Source: an uncultured bacterium (GTDB taxonomy: Bacteria > Pseudomonadota > Gammaproteobacteria > Burkholderiales > Burkholderiaceae_E). Taken from it: a stretch of 35,277 nucleotides of DNA. Made by a program: the position numbers and the translations under genes. A model generated the notes under the pieces. The model was not told the origin of the DNA. It worked only from the letters and a program-made list of their open reading frames with translations, and did not search any database. The stretch is from assembly GCA_903866395.1 (NCBI GenBank), contig CAIPNM010000054.1, forward strand, positions 1 to 35,277, given 5' to 3'. Shown piece by piece: positions 8,388-15,328 of the stretch (position 1 is the first letter of the stretch; every line of letters begins with the position of its first letter).

Positions 8388-9649
8388 GGCCCGTCTTCCA
8401 TGATGCGGTGATAGAACGACCAGAAGCCGCGAATCGAAATTTCCTGCGACAGATAGTCGGTGTCGCGGATTTCGCCCACGCCGCCCATTTCCAGCATTTC
8501 ATGCTGGCCGGGGCGTCGGGTGCGGATGCCCTCCTGAACCAGTCGCAGCGCCTCACCATCTTCCAGGGAGATGTAGCCCGCGGGGCCGATGAAGTTGGAG
8601 GTGAGCAGCTTGTTCTGCGTCATCTCGGGCGTATCGGATTCGAACCCGAGGTAAGTGATGTGAAGTTCGACCAGACCCGGCCCCTTGGGCCTCAGGTGCC
8701 GGATTGCATAGGTGTTATCGACCTGCGCCACCACCAACGAAGGAAAGATCGACAGGATGGTGGTCTTGTAGCCGTCACCGAGATCAAGCGGCACCTGGGT
8801 GAGCGACGGATCGGCCATTCGCATTTCCGGGGCGAACTTGCCGGTACCGGCGTAGGCGTCCGAAAGCGTTTTCCTGTTGCCGGCATCTTCCTCTGTGACG
8901 ATGGAATGGTTCCAGGTGTTCTTGAGATCGGCGTCCATTTTGATGCCGCCGCGCATGGTGGGCTGCTGCAGTCGGAATGACACCTGAAACAGGTGAAGGA
9001 GCGACCCGTGATACGGATCGCGGACGTTTTCGTTGTAAAGCTTCCAGTTGCCGGGAATGCGTTGCCTGAGATAGCCCAGTACCTTGGGTTTACGCTGCAC
9101 GAGGAGTCGCTGGATCTGCTCGACCGCATGCGGTCCGAGATAGTCTTCGATCGGCGGGGTGTCGTTCGACAAGGTGCCAAACACCAGTCCGCCGAAGGTG
9201 GTCACGCGCAGGCGATTCAAGCCGTGGTTGCGCTTGTCAAAGTGAGGGGGCATGCCGCCCTTGCCATTGACCCCCTTTTCCATCGGTACACCGAGCAGCT
9301 CGCCGGTGAGCGAGTAGGTCCAGAGGTGATAGGCGCAGGTGTGGCGGCGCGTGTTGCCTCGCAGCTTGCTGGTGAGCTGCGCGCCGCGATGCGCGCAGCT
9401 GTTTTCGAAGGCGTGGATTGAGCCGTCTTCGGCCCGAGACACCAGTACGCTCAGGTCGCCGACCCAGGTGCGAACAAAGTCGCCCGCGTTGGGCAGTTCG
9501 ATCTCGAGACAGAGATAGTTCCAGACCGGTCCGCGGAAGATGCGCGACTGCTCGCGGGCGTACTGCTCGGCGCTGGTGAACACACTGAACGGCACGCGCG
9601 AAAAATCAGCGGCGGGCCAAGGAGGCTCTGTATGGTCAGCGGATGGCAT
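8384..9649 (-). CDS. Aromatic-ring-hydroxylating dioxygenase, alpha subunit (anthranilate/salicylate type)
   Basis: The 421-residue catalytic subunit of a Rieske oxygenase. The Rieske [2Fe-2S] ligands are C85, H87, C105 and H108 (CAHRG ... CAYHLW). The mononuclear iron triad is H214, H219 and D364, in NENVRDPYHGSLLH and GPAGYISLEDGEA. The last motif and general layout resemble the AndAc/NagG group (anthranilate 1,2-dioxygenase, salicylate 5-hydroxylase), which also includes terephthalate-type oxygenases, so the substrate is probably an aromatic carboxylate (inference). Neither a ferredoxin nor a reductase gene is next to it, so electrons must come from proteins encoded elsewhere. It begins 27 bases after the zur stop with no visible terminator between, an unexpected arrangement. 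Confidence 0.92.
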   Translation of the reverse strand: MPSADHTEPPWPAADFSRVPFSVFTSAEQYAREQSRIFRGPVWNYLCLEIELPNAGDFVRTWVGDLSVLVSRAEDGSIHAFENSCAHRGAQLTSKLRGNTRRHTCAYHLWTYSLTGELLGVPMEKGVNGKGGMPPHFDKRNHGLNRLRVTTFGGLVFGTLSNDTPPIEDYLGPHAVEQIQRLLVQRKPKVLGYLRQRIPGNWKLYNENVRDPYHGSLLHLFQVSFRLQQPTMRGGIKMDADLKNTWNHSIVTEEDAGNRKTLSDAYAGTGKFAPEMRMADPSLTQVPLDLGDGYKTTILSIFPSLVVAQVDNTYAIRHLRPKGPGLVELHITYLGFESDTPEMTQNKLLTSNFIGPAGYISLEDGEALRLVQEGIRTRRPGQHEMLEMGGVGEIRDTDYLSQEISIRGFWSFYHRIMEDGP

Positions 9650-9676
9650 AACAGCCGATCGCCTTCCTGAATGCGC

Positions 9677-10273
9677 TTACCGACGAGCGGTTTCTGACGG
9701 ATCCGCGGCACGCCGATCCGTGGCGGCGCACTCCCGGCAAAGGCCCTTGACCTCCACGCCCTGGGCGGCAAAGCCGAATCGCTCCGCGAGCTCGGTGCTA
9801 AGCCGGCTTGCAACTTCATGTGCAGCCTGCTCAACCACCTTGTCGCAGCGGGTGCAGACCAGCATCAGCGCATCATGGTTGTGATCGGGCGAATCGGCTT
9901 CGCCGTGGCTACAGGCGATGAAAACGTTCAGGCTGTCGACCCGGTGGACCAGTTGCATCTGCATCAGGAAATCAAGCGCCCGGTAGACGGTCATGGGGGC
10001 AACGCGTCCGTGGGCGTTCCTCATGTCGTCGTGCAGATCGTAGGCCTTTGCCGATCCGCCTCGCTCGAGCAGCAGTTTCAACACCTCACGGCGAAGCGGC
10101 GTCAGCAGGGTGCCGCGATCGTTGCAGAGCTGTTCGGCCTCGGAGAGCCGGGTGGCAATCAGCGCCCGTTGCGTGCGCGAAAGCGGTGCCTTGGCAGCGC
10201 TCTCAGCGGGGGCTGGGCTGGGAGGCGCTGCAGGCGTGGCGGGGTCGGCGGCGGGTTTGCGGGTTCGGCTCAT
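9677..10273 (-). CDS. zur: Zinc uptake regulator of the Fur family
   Basis: A 198-residue Fur-family repressor. After an Ala/Pro-rich tail of about 30 residues comes the winged helix (RREVLKLLLERGG ... APMTVYRALDFL) and then the metal-binding dimer domain. Structural zinc cysteines are C140, C143, C179 and C182. The regulatory site residues match the Escherichia coli Zur pattern in spacing: H110, C121, H133 and E148. With zinc bound it should repress zinc import genes. Its ATG overlaps the znuB stop, making it the last gene of the porin-znuA-znuB-zur unit, so it probably represses its own synthesis through the palindrome at 13237-13270. The long N-terminal tail is unusual and may be disordered. 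Confidence 0.9.
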   Translation of the reverse strand: MSRTRKPAADPATPAAPPSPAPAESAAKAPLSRTQRALIATRLSEAEQLCNDRGTLLTPLRREVLKLLLERGGSAKAYDLHDDMRNAHGRVAPMTVYRALDFLMQMQLVHRVDSLNVFIACSHGEADSPDHNHDALMLVCTRCDKVVEQAAHEVASRLSTELAERFGFAAQGVEVKGLCRECAATDRRAADPSETARR

Positions 10274-11046
10274 CCCCGTAGTCTAACCGCAGCGAGCGCC
10301 CCTGACACCGTCGCCGTTGCGATCAGGGCGAGCACGACGGTGGGTCCGCTCGGATAGTCGACCAGATACGAGCCGGTCAGGCCAGTCAGGAGCCCGATCA
10401 AACCGATCGCGAAGGCCGCCCAGCGGCCGAGCGGGTGGTTGGCCTGTCGTAGTGGGCTTGCGCCAAGTGCCGGAGCGATCAGCGCAGCGAAGACCAGATA
10501 GAGCCCAAGGACGGGTACCGACAGGCTGACCAGGATCGCGAAAGCCGGATAAAAGAGCGCGTCGTGGTCGAACGCCTTCGGTTTGAGCACCGTCACGACC
10601 CAAAACAGTGCACTGCCAAGGGCGAGCGGCCAGAGCGACTCTGTTCTGACCCAGAGGATGTCGCCCGCGAGCAGGGCGCGCAGTTTCTGCGCACCATGGG
10701 GATCGGCGCTCACCCAGAGGATAGCGGCCGCGGCGCCCCCGACGTAGACCAGCCCGATCAGCGCCTCACGTTGTTCGGGCCAGCGGCGGGCGAGCGAGGC
10801 CACGAGCAGCGCGCCCGCGAGTGCGGCCAGGGTCCCCGCCCACCAAGTGGGGGAGGTGTCGGTCGTCCAGCCGCTGGTGGCAAGGACGCCGAGTGCGGCA
10901 ATCTGTGCGATCGCCAGGTCGATGAATACGATGCCGCGGCGCAGAACCTGCTCGCCAAGCGGGACATGGGTCAACAGGGCGAGAATGCCGGCGATGAACG
11001 GCGCGGCGAGCACCGTTCCAAGCTCGAGCGCCGACTCGATCATCAT
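10270..11046 (-). CDS. znuB: Zinc ABC transporter permease
   Basis: A 258-residue integral membrane protein of the ABC-3 (ZnuB/MntB/SitC) permease family with about eight hydrophobic segments. Characteristic parts are the early ALLTHVPLGEQVLRRGIVFI, the internal VLGLYLVFAALIAPALGA and the C-terminal LLTGLTGSYLVDYPSGPTVV. It forms the inner-membrane channel for zinc delivered by ZnuA. Two adjacent ATGs at 11046 and 11043 are possible; the first overlaps the znuA stop. It overlaps zur by four bases. The usual ATPase partner, znuC, is not encoded anywhere in this window. Confidence 0.92.
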   Translation of the reverse strand: MMIESALELGTVLAAPFIAGILALLTHVPLGEQVLRRGIVFIDLAIAQIAALGVLATSGWTTDTSPTWWAGTLAALAGALLVASLARRWPEQREALIGLVYVGGAAAAILWVSADPHGAQKLRALLAGDILWVRTESLWPLALGSALFWVVTVLKPKAFDHDALFYPAFAILVSLSVPVLGLYLVFAALIAPALGASPLRQANHPLGRWAAFAIGLIGLLTGLTGSYLVDYPSGPTVVLALIATATVSGALAAVRLRG

Positions 11047-11990
11047 CGGGGGCGGCGCTGTTCGCGGGCCACAAGCAGGGCGCGGATCAGGTGATCGAAC
11101 AGTCCCTCAAGTGTGCGGGGTTCCCCTTCGGTGGTGACGGTGGTGGGCAGTGTCACCAGCGGTACCGAGAGCTTTTCGGCGAGCCATCGGCCGGGCTGCG
11201 GATCCTGATAGAGGGTTTGGGCGACCGCCATCGGTGGGTCCTCGCGCGCGCGCTGAAGCAGTCCCTGAAGGTGACTCACTGTAGGGGGGACACCCGGTAT
11301 CGGCTCGAGATCAGCCGATTGATAAAGCTCCAGCCACCGGAACAGATAGGCGAAGCTTGAATGCTCGGCGATCATCGCCTCGCCAAACAGCGGCTTGGCG
11401 GCCTTCTGCCAGGCTTCCATCCTGCCGTTCCATTCAACCAGCCAGCGTTCCAGCCTGGTCCGGTATCCCGATGCGCCTGCGGGATCGATTGCCGCGAGAC
11501 GATCGGCGATACGGGCGGCGACCTGTGCAAGCAGCCGGGGGTCGAGCTGAATATGGGGGTTGCCTTCAGCGTGGATATGGCCTTTGTCACGCGCGGCATG
11601 ATGGTGCGCGTCGGGTAGCAGCGGCAGTCCCGCCGTGGCCAGCAGCATGCCGGGGGCACCGGGCATCACACGTGCGTTGCCGGCGCGGGTCTGCAGCATC
11701 GGAAGCCATCCCGCTTCCAGGCCGGCACCGGTGCAGATCGCCAGATCGGCGCGCCGGAGCGCGCTGATCAGCGCCGGTCTTGCCTCAATTTCATGGGGGT
11801 CCTGGCGGGCATGCGTGGCCGAATAGATCTGTGCCTCAGGTGCGATCACGCGCGCAAGCGCCGCCCACTCGGGTTCACAGGTGAAGATGCCAGGCTTCGC
11901 AACCGCCTGCGCTGCGCCCAGCAGAAGGCCCAGTGCCAGTGTCGCAGCGCCGCCAACGCGCCATGGAGACGGTTTAGTAGGCGTGCGCAC
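11043..11990 (-). CDS. znuA: Periplasmic zinc-binding protein of the ABC transporter
   Basis: A 315-residue cluster A-I metal-binding protein with a signal peptide (about residues 1-31, ending AAQAVAKP). The three metal-ligand histidines are visible: H66 in QDPHEIEARP, H146 in GNPHIQLDP and H210 in IAEHSSFAYLF. A short His-rich loop (DAHHHAARDKGHIH, about residues 128-140) sits where ZnuA proteins carry their zinc-sensing loop. This separates it from manganese-binding relatives, though family members can be mis-assigned. The start is a GTG overlapping the porin stop by 17 bases; no ATG is better placed. It should capture zinc in the periplasm and pass it to ZnuB. Confidence 0.9.
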   Translation of the reverse strand: MRTPTKPSPWRVGGAATLALGLLLGAAQAVAKPGIFTCEPEWAALARVIAPEAQIYSATHARQDPHEIEARPALISALRRADLAICTGAGLEAGWLPMLQTRAGNARVMPGAPGMLLATAGLPLLPDAHHHAARDKGHIHAEGNPHIQLDPRLLAQVAARIADRLAAIDPAGASGYRTRLERWLVEWNGRMEAWQKAAKPLFGEAMIAEHSSFAYLFRWLELYQSADLEPIPGVPPTVSHLQGLLQRAREDPPMAVAQTLYQDPQPGRWLAEKLSVPLVTLPTTVTTEGEPRTLEGLFDHLIRALLVAREQRRPR

Positions 11991-13185
11991 CGTGCGCCCC
12001 GAAACTCTTTACGAACTGCAGGTGAACTGCATTGGAAGGTTTGATCTCCGAGGCCTCTGCAAATCCACCACGATCGCGTTGTGTCGTGTACTGCAGGCGA
12101 ACGGCGGTCATGTGATCGGGCTTCCAGGCAAGGGAGAGGCTGCGCTCCTGAAGGCGGGCCGGCTCAAAGCCTTCTTCGTGTCGGGCAAGGGCGTTCAGTT
12201 GATCCAGCCGTACGCCTACCTCCCATTGTGGACGAAACCGATAGACCGCCGATACGTACCAGGCGCTGTGGCGAAGACGGCTGTTCTCAGCGTTGCCGAT
12301 GTCGCCGACACGGGCGAATTCTGCGCTGAGCCGCACTTGGCGAGCGCGTGAATTGCCATCGGGGGCCCATTTCCAGACCGCCTCGAGGATGTCCATCCGG
12401 CGTCCGAAGAACACCGCCCCGTGGCTCGGGACGTGCGCAGCCTCTGTGGCCGCCTCGGCGTGAGGTTCACCCCCGGGTTCGGCTTCGTGCTCGTGGTGAA
12501 CCTCGCCCGCCGCGCCCGACGCCCCCGATCGATGCCTGAGTGTTGAAACGCCCAGCTGCCAGCTCGCCGCCGTACCCCAGTCGCTGCCCATCCGCGTGCC
12601 GAGGGTCCAGGCGCCTGTTGTGGACGACGAGGCGAGGGTAGGCAGGCGCTTGCCCCGCATGACCTCGCCGCCCAGACGCCAGTAAAACGGGGTGGGGGCG
12701 ACCCAGTTGAGCCGCACTCCGTTATCAAAATAGTGGCCGCCCAGGAACGCCCGATGCAGCACCGGCCGCATCACGAAATCGTCTGCATGGGGGTGCAGTT
12801 CGTTGAGGTACCCCAACTGCGACAAAAAGCGACCGGCACGCAGCTGCAGCCCCCCGGGGAGCGCGGGGGCTTCGACATAGGCCTCCTCGACCTCGGTCTC
12901 GATCTTGTGGTGATCGCTGTGCGCCACCGCGGAAAACTTGCCTTTCAGCCAGGGACTGAAGCTTGCGTCGAGGCTCAGGTCGCTATGCCCCAGCCCCAGG
13001 CCTTTGTCCCGATGCGAAAGCGCCTGAGCCTTGGATTGCCAGGAGGGATTGAGGACCGCGCCGATCTCGACGGCGGGCCCGCCTGCCGCATGCGCATGAG
13101 GCGCTGGGCTGGGTGACTGTTGGGGCCATGCAGGCAGGTGGATGACGCAAAGTGCAGAGAGCGAAAGGGGAACCAGATGCTTCAT
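11974..13185 (-). CDS. His-rich outer-membrane beta-barrel protein, putative zinc porin
   Basis: A 403-residue exported protein. A signal peptide covers about residues 1-22 and is followed by alternating amphipathic strands ending in an aromatic residue (GAHGAHAY). The segments GRFLSQLGYLNELHPHADDF and HYFDNGVRLNWVAPTPFYW mark a porin family that I recall next to zinc uptake genes. Histidines cluster at about residues 30-32, 89-93 and especially 218-255 (including HHEHEAEPGGEPHAEA), consistent with a metal-attracting surface loop. It has no TonB box or plug domain, so passive or facilitated entry is likelier than TonB-driven uptake. It is the first gene of the zinc operon, 51 bases after the palindrome, with GGAG eight bases before the ATG. 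The zinc role is inferred from context and composition. Confidence 0.75.
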   Translation of the reverse strand: MKHLVPLSLSALCVIHLPAWPQQSPSPAPHAHAAGGPAVEIGAVLNPSWQSKAQALSHRDKGLGLGHSDLSLDASFSPWLKGKFSAVAHSDHHKIETEVEEAYVEAPALPGGLQLRAGRFLSQLGYLNELHPHADDFVMRPVLHRAFLGGHYFDNGVRLNWVAPTPFYWRLGGEVMRGKRLPTLASSSTTGAWTLGTRMGSDWGTAASWQLGVSTLRHRSGASGAAGEVHHEHEAEPGGEPHAEAATEAAHVPSHGAVFFGRRMDILEAVWKWAPDGNSRARQVRLSAEFARVGDIGNAENSRLRHSAWYVSAVYRFRPQWEVGVRLDQLNALARHEEGFEPARLQERSLSLAWKPDHMTAVRLQYTTQRDRGGFAEASEIKPSNAVHLQFVKSFGAHGAHAY

Positions 13186-13236
13186 TGAAAATGACTCCGG
13201 GCGAGCAGTCGGTTGAACGATAATCGGCCTAGTGAC

Positions 13237-13270
13237 GTTACATTATCACATTGTGATGAGATAATGTAAC
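13237..13270. promoter_or_regulatory. 34-bp palindromic operator, candidate Zur box
   Basis: GTTACATTATC (13237-13247) and GATAATGTAAC (13260-13270) form perfect 11-bp inverted arms with a 12-bp spacer that is itself part of a near-palindrome (TCACATTGTGA). AT-rich sequence of this form is typical of Fur/Zur boxes and stands out in GC-rich DNA. It lies 51 bp before the porin ATG, with zur as the last gene of the same unit, so zinc-dependent self-repression is the obvious reading. Confidence 0.72.
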
Positions 13271-13308
13271 ACCGATGAATCGTTGCTCGTCCGTGAGTCG
13301 GGCCGCCG

Positions 13309-14355
13309 CTAGAGGGCAACCGTTCGCACCCCTAAAACTGTGCCCGATTCGATCACCTCAATCAGGCGATCGATATTGGGGTGTTTGCCAGGGTTGGCGC
13401 GCGCGTCGGCCGTGTGCTCGGCAAAGAGCTCCAGCCCTTCCCGGGCCGCGGCTGGGTCAATTTTTCCATGGCGCGCGGCAAGGGCTGAATAGACTGCCAG
13501 CGAGCCGGCTTTTCCTGGCTTGTTCTCGATGACCGCTACGGTTGAACCGCTTGCGTCGAGGAGTTCGAGTGCCGCCAGGTGGGTGATGGGGGGCAGCGAT
13601 TTCAGTGTGTCGGCAAATGACATGGCGCGGGCCTCATTGATGGTCTGCCTGATCCAGTCGCGTATCAGCGCTGCCAGTTCGCTTGGCTGCTCCCAGGGGA
13701 TCAGGTGTCCGGCTCCTGGGAGGGCTTCAAATTTTGCGTCCGCGATGGCCTGGGCGGTGGCGCGGGCGTCCTCAATCGGAATCAGCGGGTCATCAGAACC
13801 GACCACAACCAGGGCGTTCAGCATCAGCCCGCGGATCATCGCGCGTTGGTCCGGCCGATTCATGACGGCGCGCATCTGCGCGATCGTGCTCTCAGCGCCC
13901 GCCTCATGCAGGTCGGCGAGGAGGGCGGCGCGAAGGCTGGGGTCGTTCTGTGAAGCACGTGTCATCAGAAACTCGCCGAGTTTCTCGACATAGCGGGGCC
14001 AGTCACGGGCGGCCGAGCTGATCGCGCGTTCGCGCATCGGCGCGGCCTCGGGCTGGTCTGGATGGGCGGTCGAGCAGATCAGGGCGAGCCCCTCGACGTT
14101 GCGCAGGGGCAGGGCAAGCATCTGGAGGGCGACATAGCCTCCCATTGAGAAGCCAGCGATGAGGAGCTTGCGCTCGGTGCCGACATCGATCAGCGCTCGC
14201 CAGGTGCGCTCTGCCATTTTGGCGATGTCCGCCGGCCCGCGTACGTCGACCACACGGATCTCGACTTGATCCCCGAGATGCGCGATCAGACGGTCGAACA
14301 CCCGCGGGGTATTGGTCATCCCCGGGATCAGCACCAGGACAGGGCGGGCGGACAT
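13309..14355 (-). CDS. Alpha/beta hydrolase fused to a DUF2322-like domain
   Basis: A 348-residue protein from the ATG at 14355; a GTG 12 codons earlier is possible but less likely. Residues 1-240 are an alpha/beta hydrolase with nucleophile S70 in GFSMGG, an acid at D188/D189 (VGSDDPLIP) and H217 (GAGHLIPW), a complete triad. Residues 245-348 begin MSFADTLKSLPPITHLAALE and contain IENKPGKAGSLAVY and NPGKHPNIDRLIEVIE, matching what I know as DUF2322, normally a separate protein of about 100 residues. GAGG lies eight bases before the internal ATG at 13623, so the second domain might also be made on its own. The substrate of the hydrolase is unknown; ester or enol-lactone hydrolysis in aromatic catabolism is a guess. 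Confidence 0.82.
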   Translation of the reverse strand: MSARPVLVLIPGMTNTPRVFDRLIAHLGDQVEIRVVDVRGPADIAKMAERTWRALIDVGTERKLLIAGFSMGGYVALQMLALPLRNVEGLALICSTAHPDQPEAAPMRERAISSAARDWPRYVEKLGEFLMTRASQNDPSLRAALLADLHEAGAESTIAQMRAVMNRPDQRAMIRGLMLNALVVVGSDDPLIPIEDARATAQAIADAKFEALPGAGHLIPWEQPSELAALIRDWIRQTINEARAMSFADTLKSLPPITHLAALELLDASGSTVAVIENKPGKAGSLAVYSALAARHGKIDPAAAREGLELFAEHTADARANPGKHPNIDRLIEVIESGTVLGVRTVAL

Positions 14356-14418
14356 GGCGGATATCTCGCTGAAAGTTAAGCGGCTAGCCACCTGATGATA
14401 GCAACGCGGGCCGGCACT

Positions 14419-14483
14419 GCCCTGCGCCAGACAGGGCGCGCGCGCACCACGCTCTGCTTCGCTGCTGGGCCGCCTGGGGCGGC
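14419..14483. terminator. Paired hairpins downstream of the cupin gene
   Basis: Two perfect short stems lie between the cupin stop and the hydrolase start: GCCGCC-TGG-GGCGGC (14469-14483) and GCCCTG-N7-CAGGGC (14419-14437). Neither is followed by a clear T run on the minus strand, so termination is possible but not shown. Confidence 0.3.
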
Positions 14484-14511
14484 TGCGCGGGCGTCAGTGA
14501 AAGCTGTTTTC

Positions 14512-14796
14512 TTAGCGCGCGTTACGTCGCGCAGCCCAGAAAATCGCCCCCTCTTTGCCGTATTTTTCCGCGTGCCGAATGCCCCGGCCGAGCTGAAAAC
14601 GATCGCCCGTTCGCAGGTGCCGGGTGGAGTCGCCCACCGTTAACCAGAATTCGCCGCTGACGACCAACGCCTCGGTGTCGAAGGGGTGATCGTGTTCAGG
14701 GGCGAGATGGTTCGGGCCCCACTCGCGAACCAGTACCTCGTCAAAACCGCGGGCGAGCATCTCGGTCGTGAACTGATCCAGGGTCGGCTGATTCAT
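14512..14796 (-). CDS. Small single-domain cupin protein
   Basis: A 94-residue cupin. The first cupin motif is recognisable as HLAPEHDHPFDTEALVVSGE (GX5HXHX3-4E type, with histidines and glutamate in place), followed by the second motif GDRFQLGRGIRHAEKYG with its histidine. It should bind one divalent metal in a small barrel. The ATG at 14796 is supported by GGAG six bases upstream. It stands between the fused hydrolase and the divergent VOC/SDR group. Small cupins of this kind have many roles (isomerases, dioxygenases, sensors), and nothing here fixes the activity. Confidence 0.8.
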   Translation of the reverse strand: MNQPTLDQFTTEMLARGFDEVLVREWGPNHLAPEHDHPFDTEALVVSGEFWLTVGDSTRHLRTGDRFQLGRGIRHAEKYGKEGAIFWAARRNAR

Positions 14797-14831
14797 GAGG
14801 AACTCCAGGGATGGGTTGATGATATGCAGGC

Positions 14832-14848
14832 CCCAGGGATGCCCTGGG
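14832..14848 (-). promoter_or_regulatory. Perfect hairpin in the 5' leader of the cupin gene
   Basis: CCCAGGG-ATG-CCCTGGG has 7-bp perfect arms and a 3-base loop, 36 bases before the cupin ATG on the minus strand. It may influence mRNA folding or stability; no ligand-binding class is recognisable. Confidence 0.3.
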
Positions 14849-14896
14849 CTGCGTCGAGGTTGATTCAAGTGTCGCTTTGGTTGGTGCTGCGCGTCC

Positions 14897-14913
14897 AATT
14901 GAATGATTCGATT
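14897..14913. promoter_or_regulatory. Palindromic operator candidate between divergent units
   Basis: AAT-N-GAAT-G-ATTC-N-ATT forms a 17-bp inverted repeat in the 270-bp gap between the cupin gene and the divergent VOC/SDR group. A second small palindrome, TTGATTCAA, is at 14860-14868. The AT-rich, symmetrical sequence in GC-rich DNA suggests a regulator site; no cognate regulator is adjacent. Confidence 0.33.
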
Positions 14914-15066
14914 TCTGCGATAGCCGCGACCTCAAGTGGTGCCGGATGTTATGGGCCGAGGATGCGATCGGCTGTGAGTCTTCGCTGCTGCGCCGGCGTG
15001 GACACGCCCCCCGAACCAGGGGGTAAGATCGCTGCTCCCTTTGCCATCGCCGGACGGAGGCTCGCC

Positions 15067-15318
15067 TTGACCCATGCATCGTCGACCATTGCCGGTTTGC
15101 GCGGTGTTGCGCTCGAAGTGCCCGAACTCGCGCCGCTTGAGCGCTTCTTTACCGAGATTTGGCATCTTGGCATCGCAGCGCGAACCGAGAACGCGATCCG
15201 TTTTCATGCGACCGGCAATGAGCATCTGGGCGCACCGGTACAACTCGCTGCCTTCCTCGATCAGGAGCACGCGCGCTGGGAGAGGGCCGCGCAGGAAATC
15301 GGCCTGCTCCCGGAATGA
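15067..15318 (+). pseudogene. Short chimera: VOC (glyoxalase) N-terminus joined to a Bug-protein C-terminus
   Basis: An 83-residue open frame from a TTG with a strong ribosome binding site (GGAGG six bases upstream). The first 50 or so residues look like the beginning of a vicinal-oxygen-chelate (glyoxalase/extradiol dioxygenase) domain: GLRGVALEVPEL, a WHLGI segment and IRFHATGNEH. From there it switches to GAPVQLAAFLDQEHARW and ends GLLPE, which resembles the last helix of Bug-type solute-binding proteins. No complete domain remains. The simplest reading is an in-frame deletion that joined the start of a VOC gene to the end of a Bug gene. It is still positioned to be translated, 10 bases before the SDR gene. 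A genuine short protein cannot be ruled out. Confidence 0.5.
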
Positions 15319-15328
15319 GTGTTCCTTC

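Noticed and set aside
10270-11990. Manganese or iron importer instead of a zinc importer
   Set aside because: The His-rich ZnuA loop, the Zur-type residues of the adjacent regulator and the His-rich porin all point to zinc.
13309-14355. Cofactor-free 2,4-dioxygenase (Hod/Qdo-like) reading of the alpha/beta hydrolase, tempting beside anthranilate-type genes
   Set aside because: The HSHGG-type nucleophile elbow of those enzymes is absent; it has an ordinary GFSMGG hydrolase motif.
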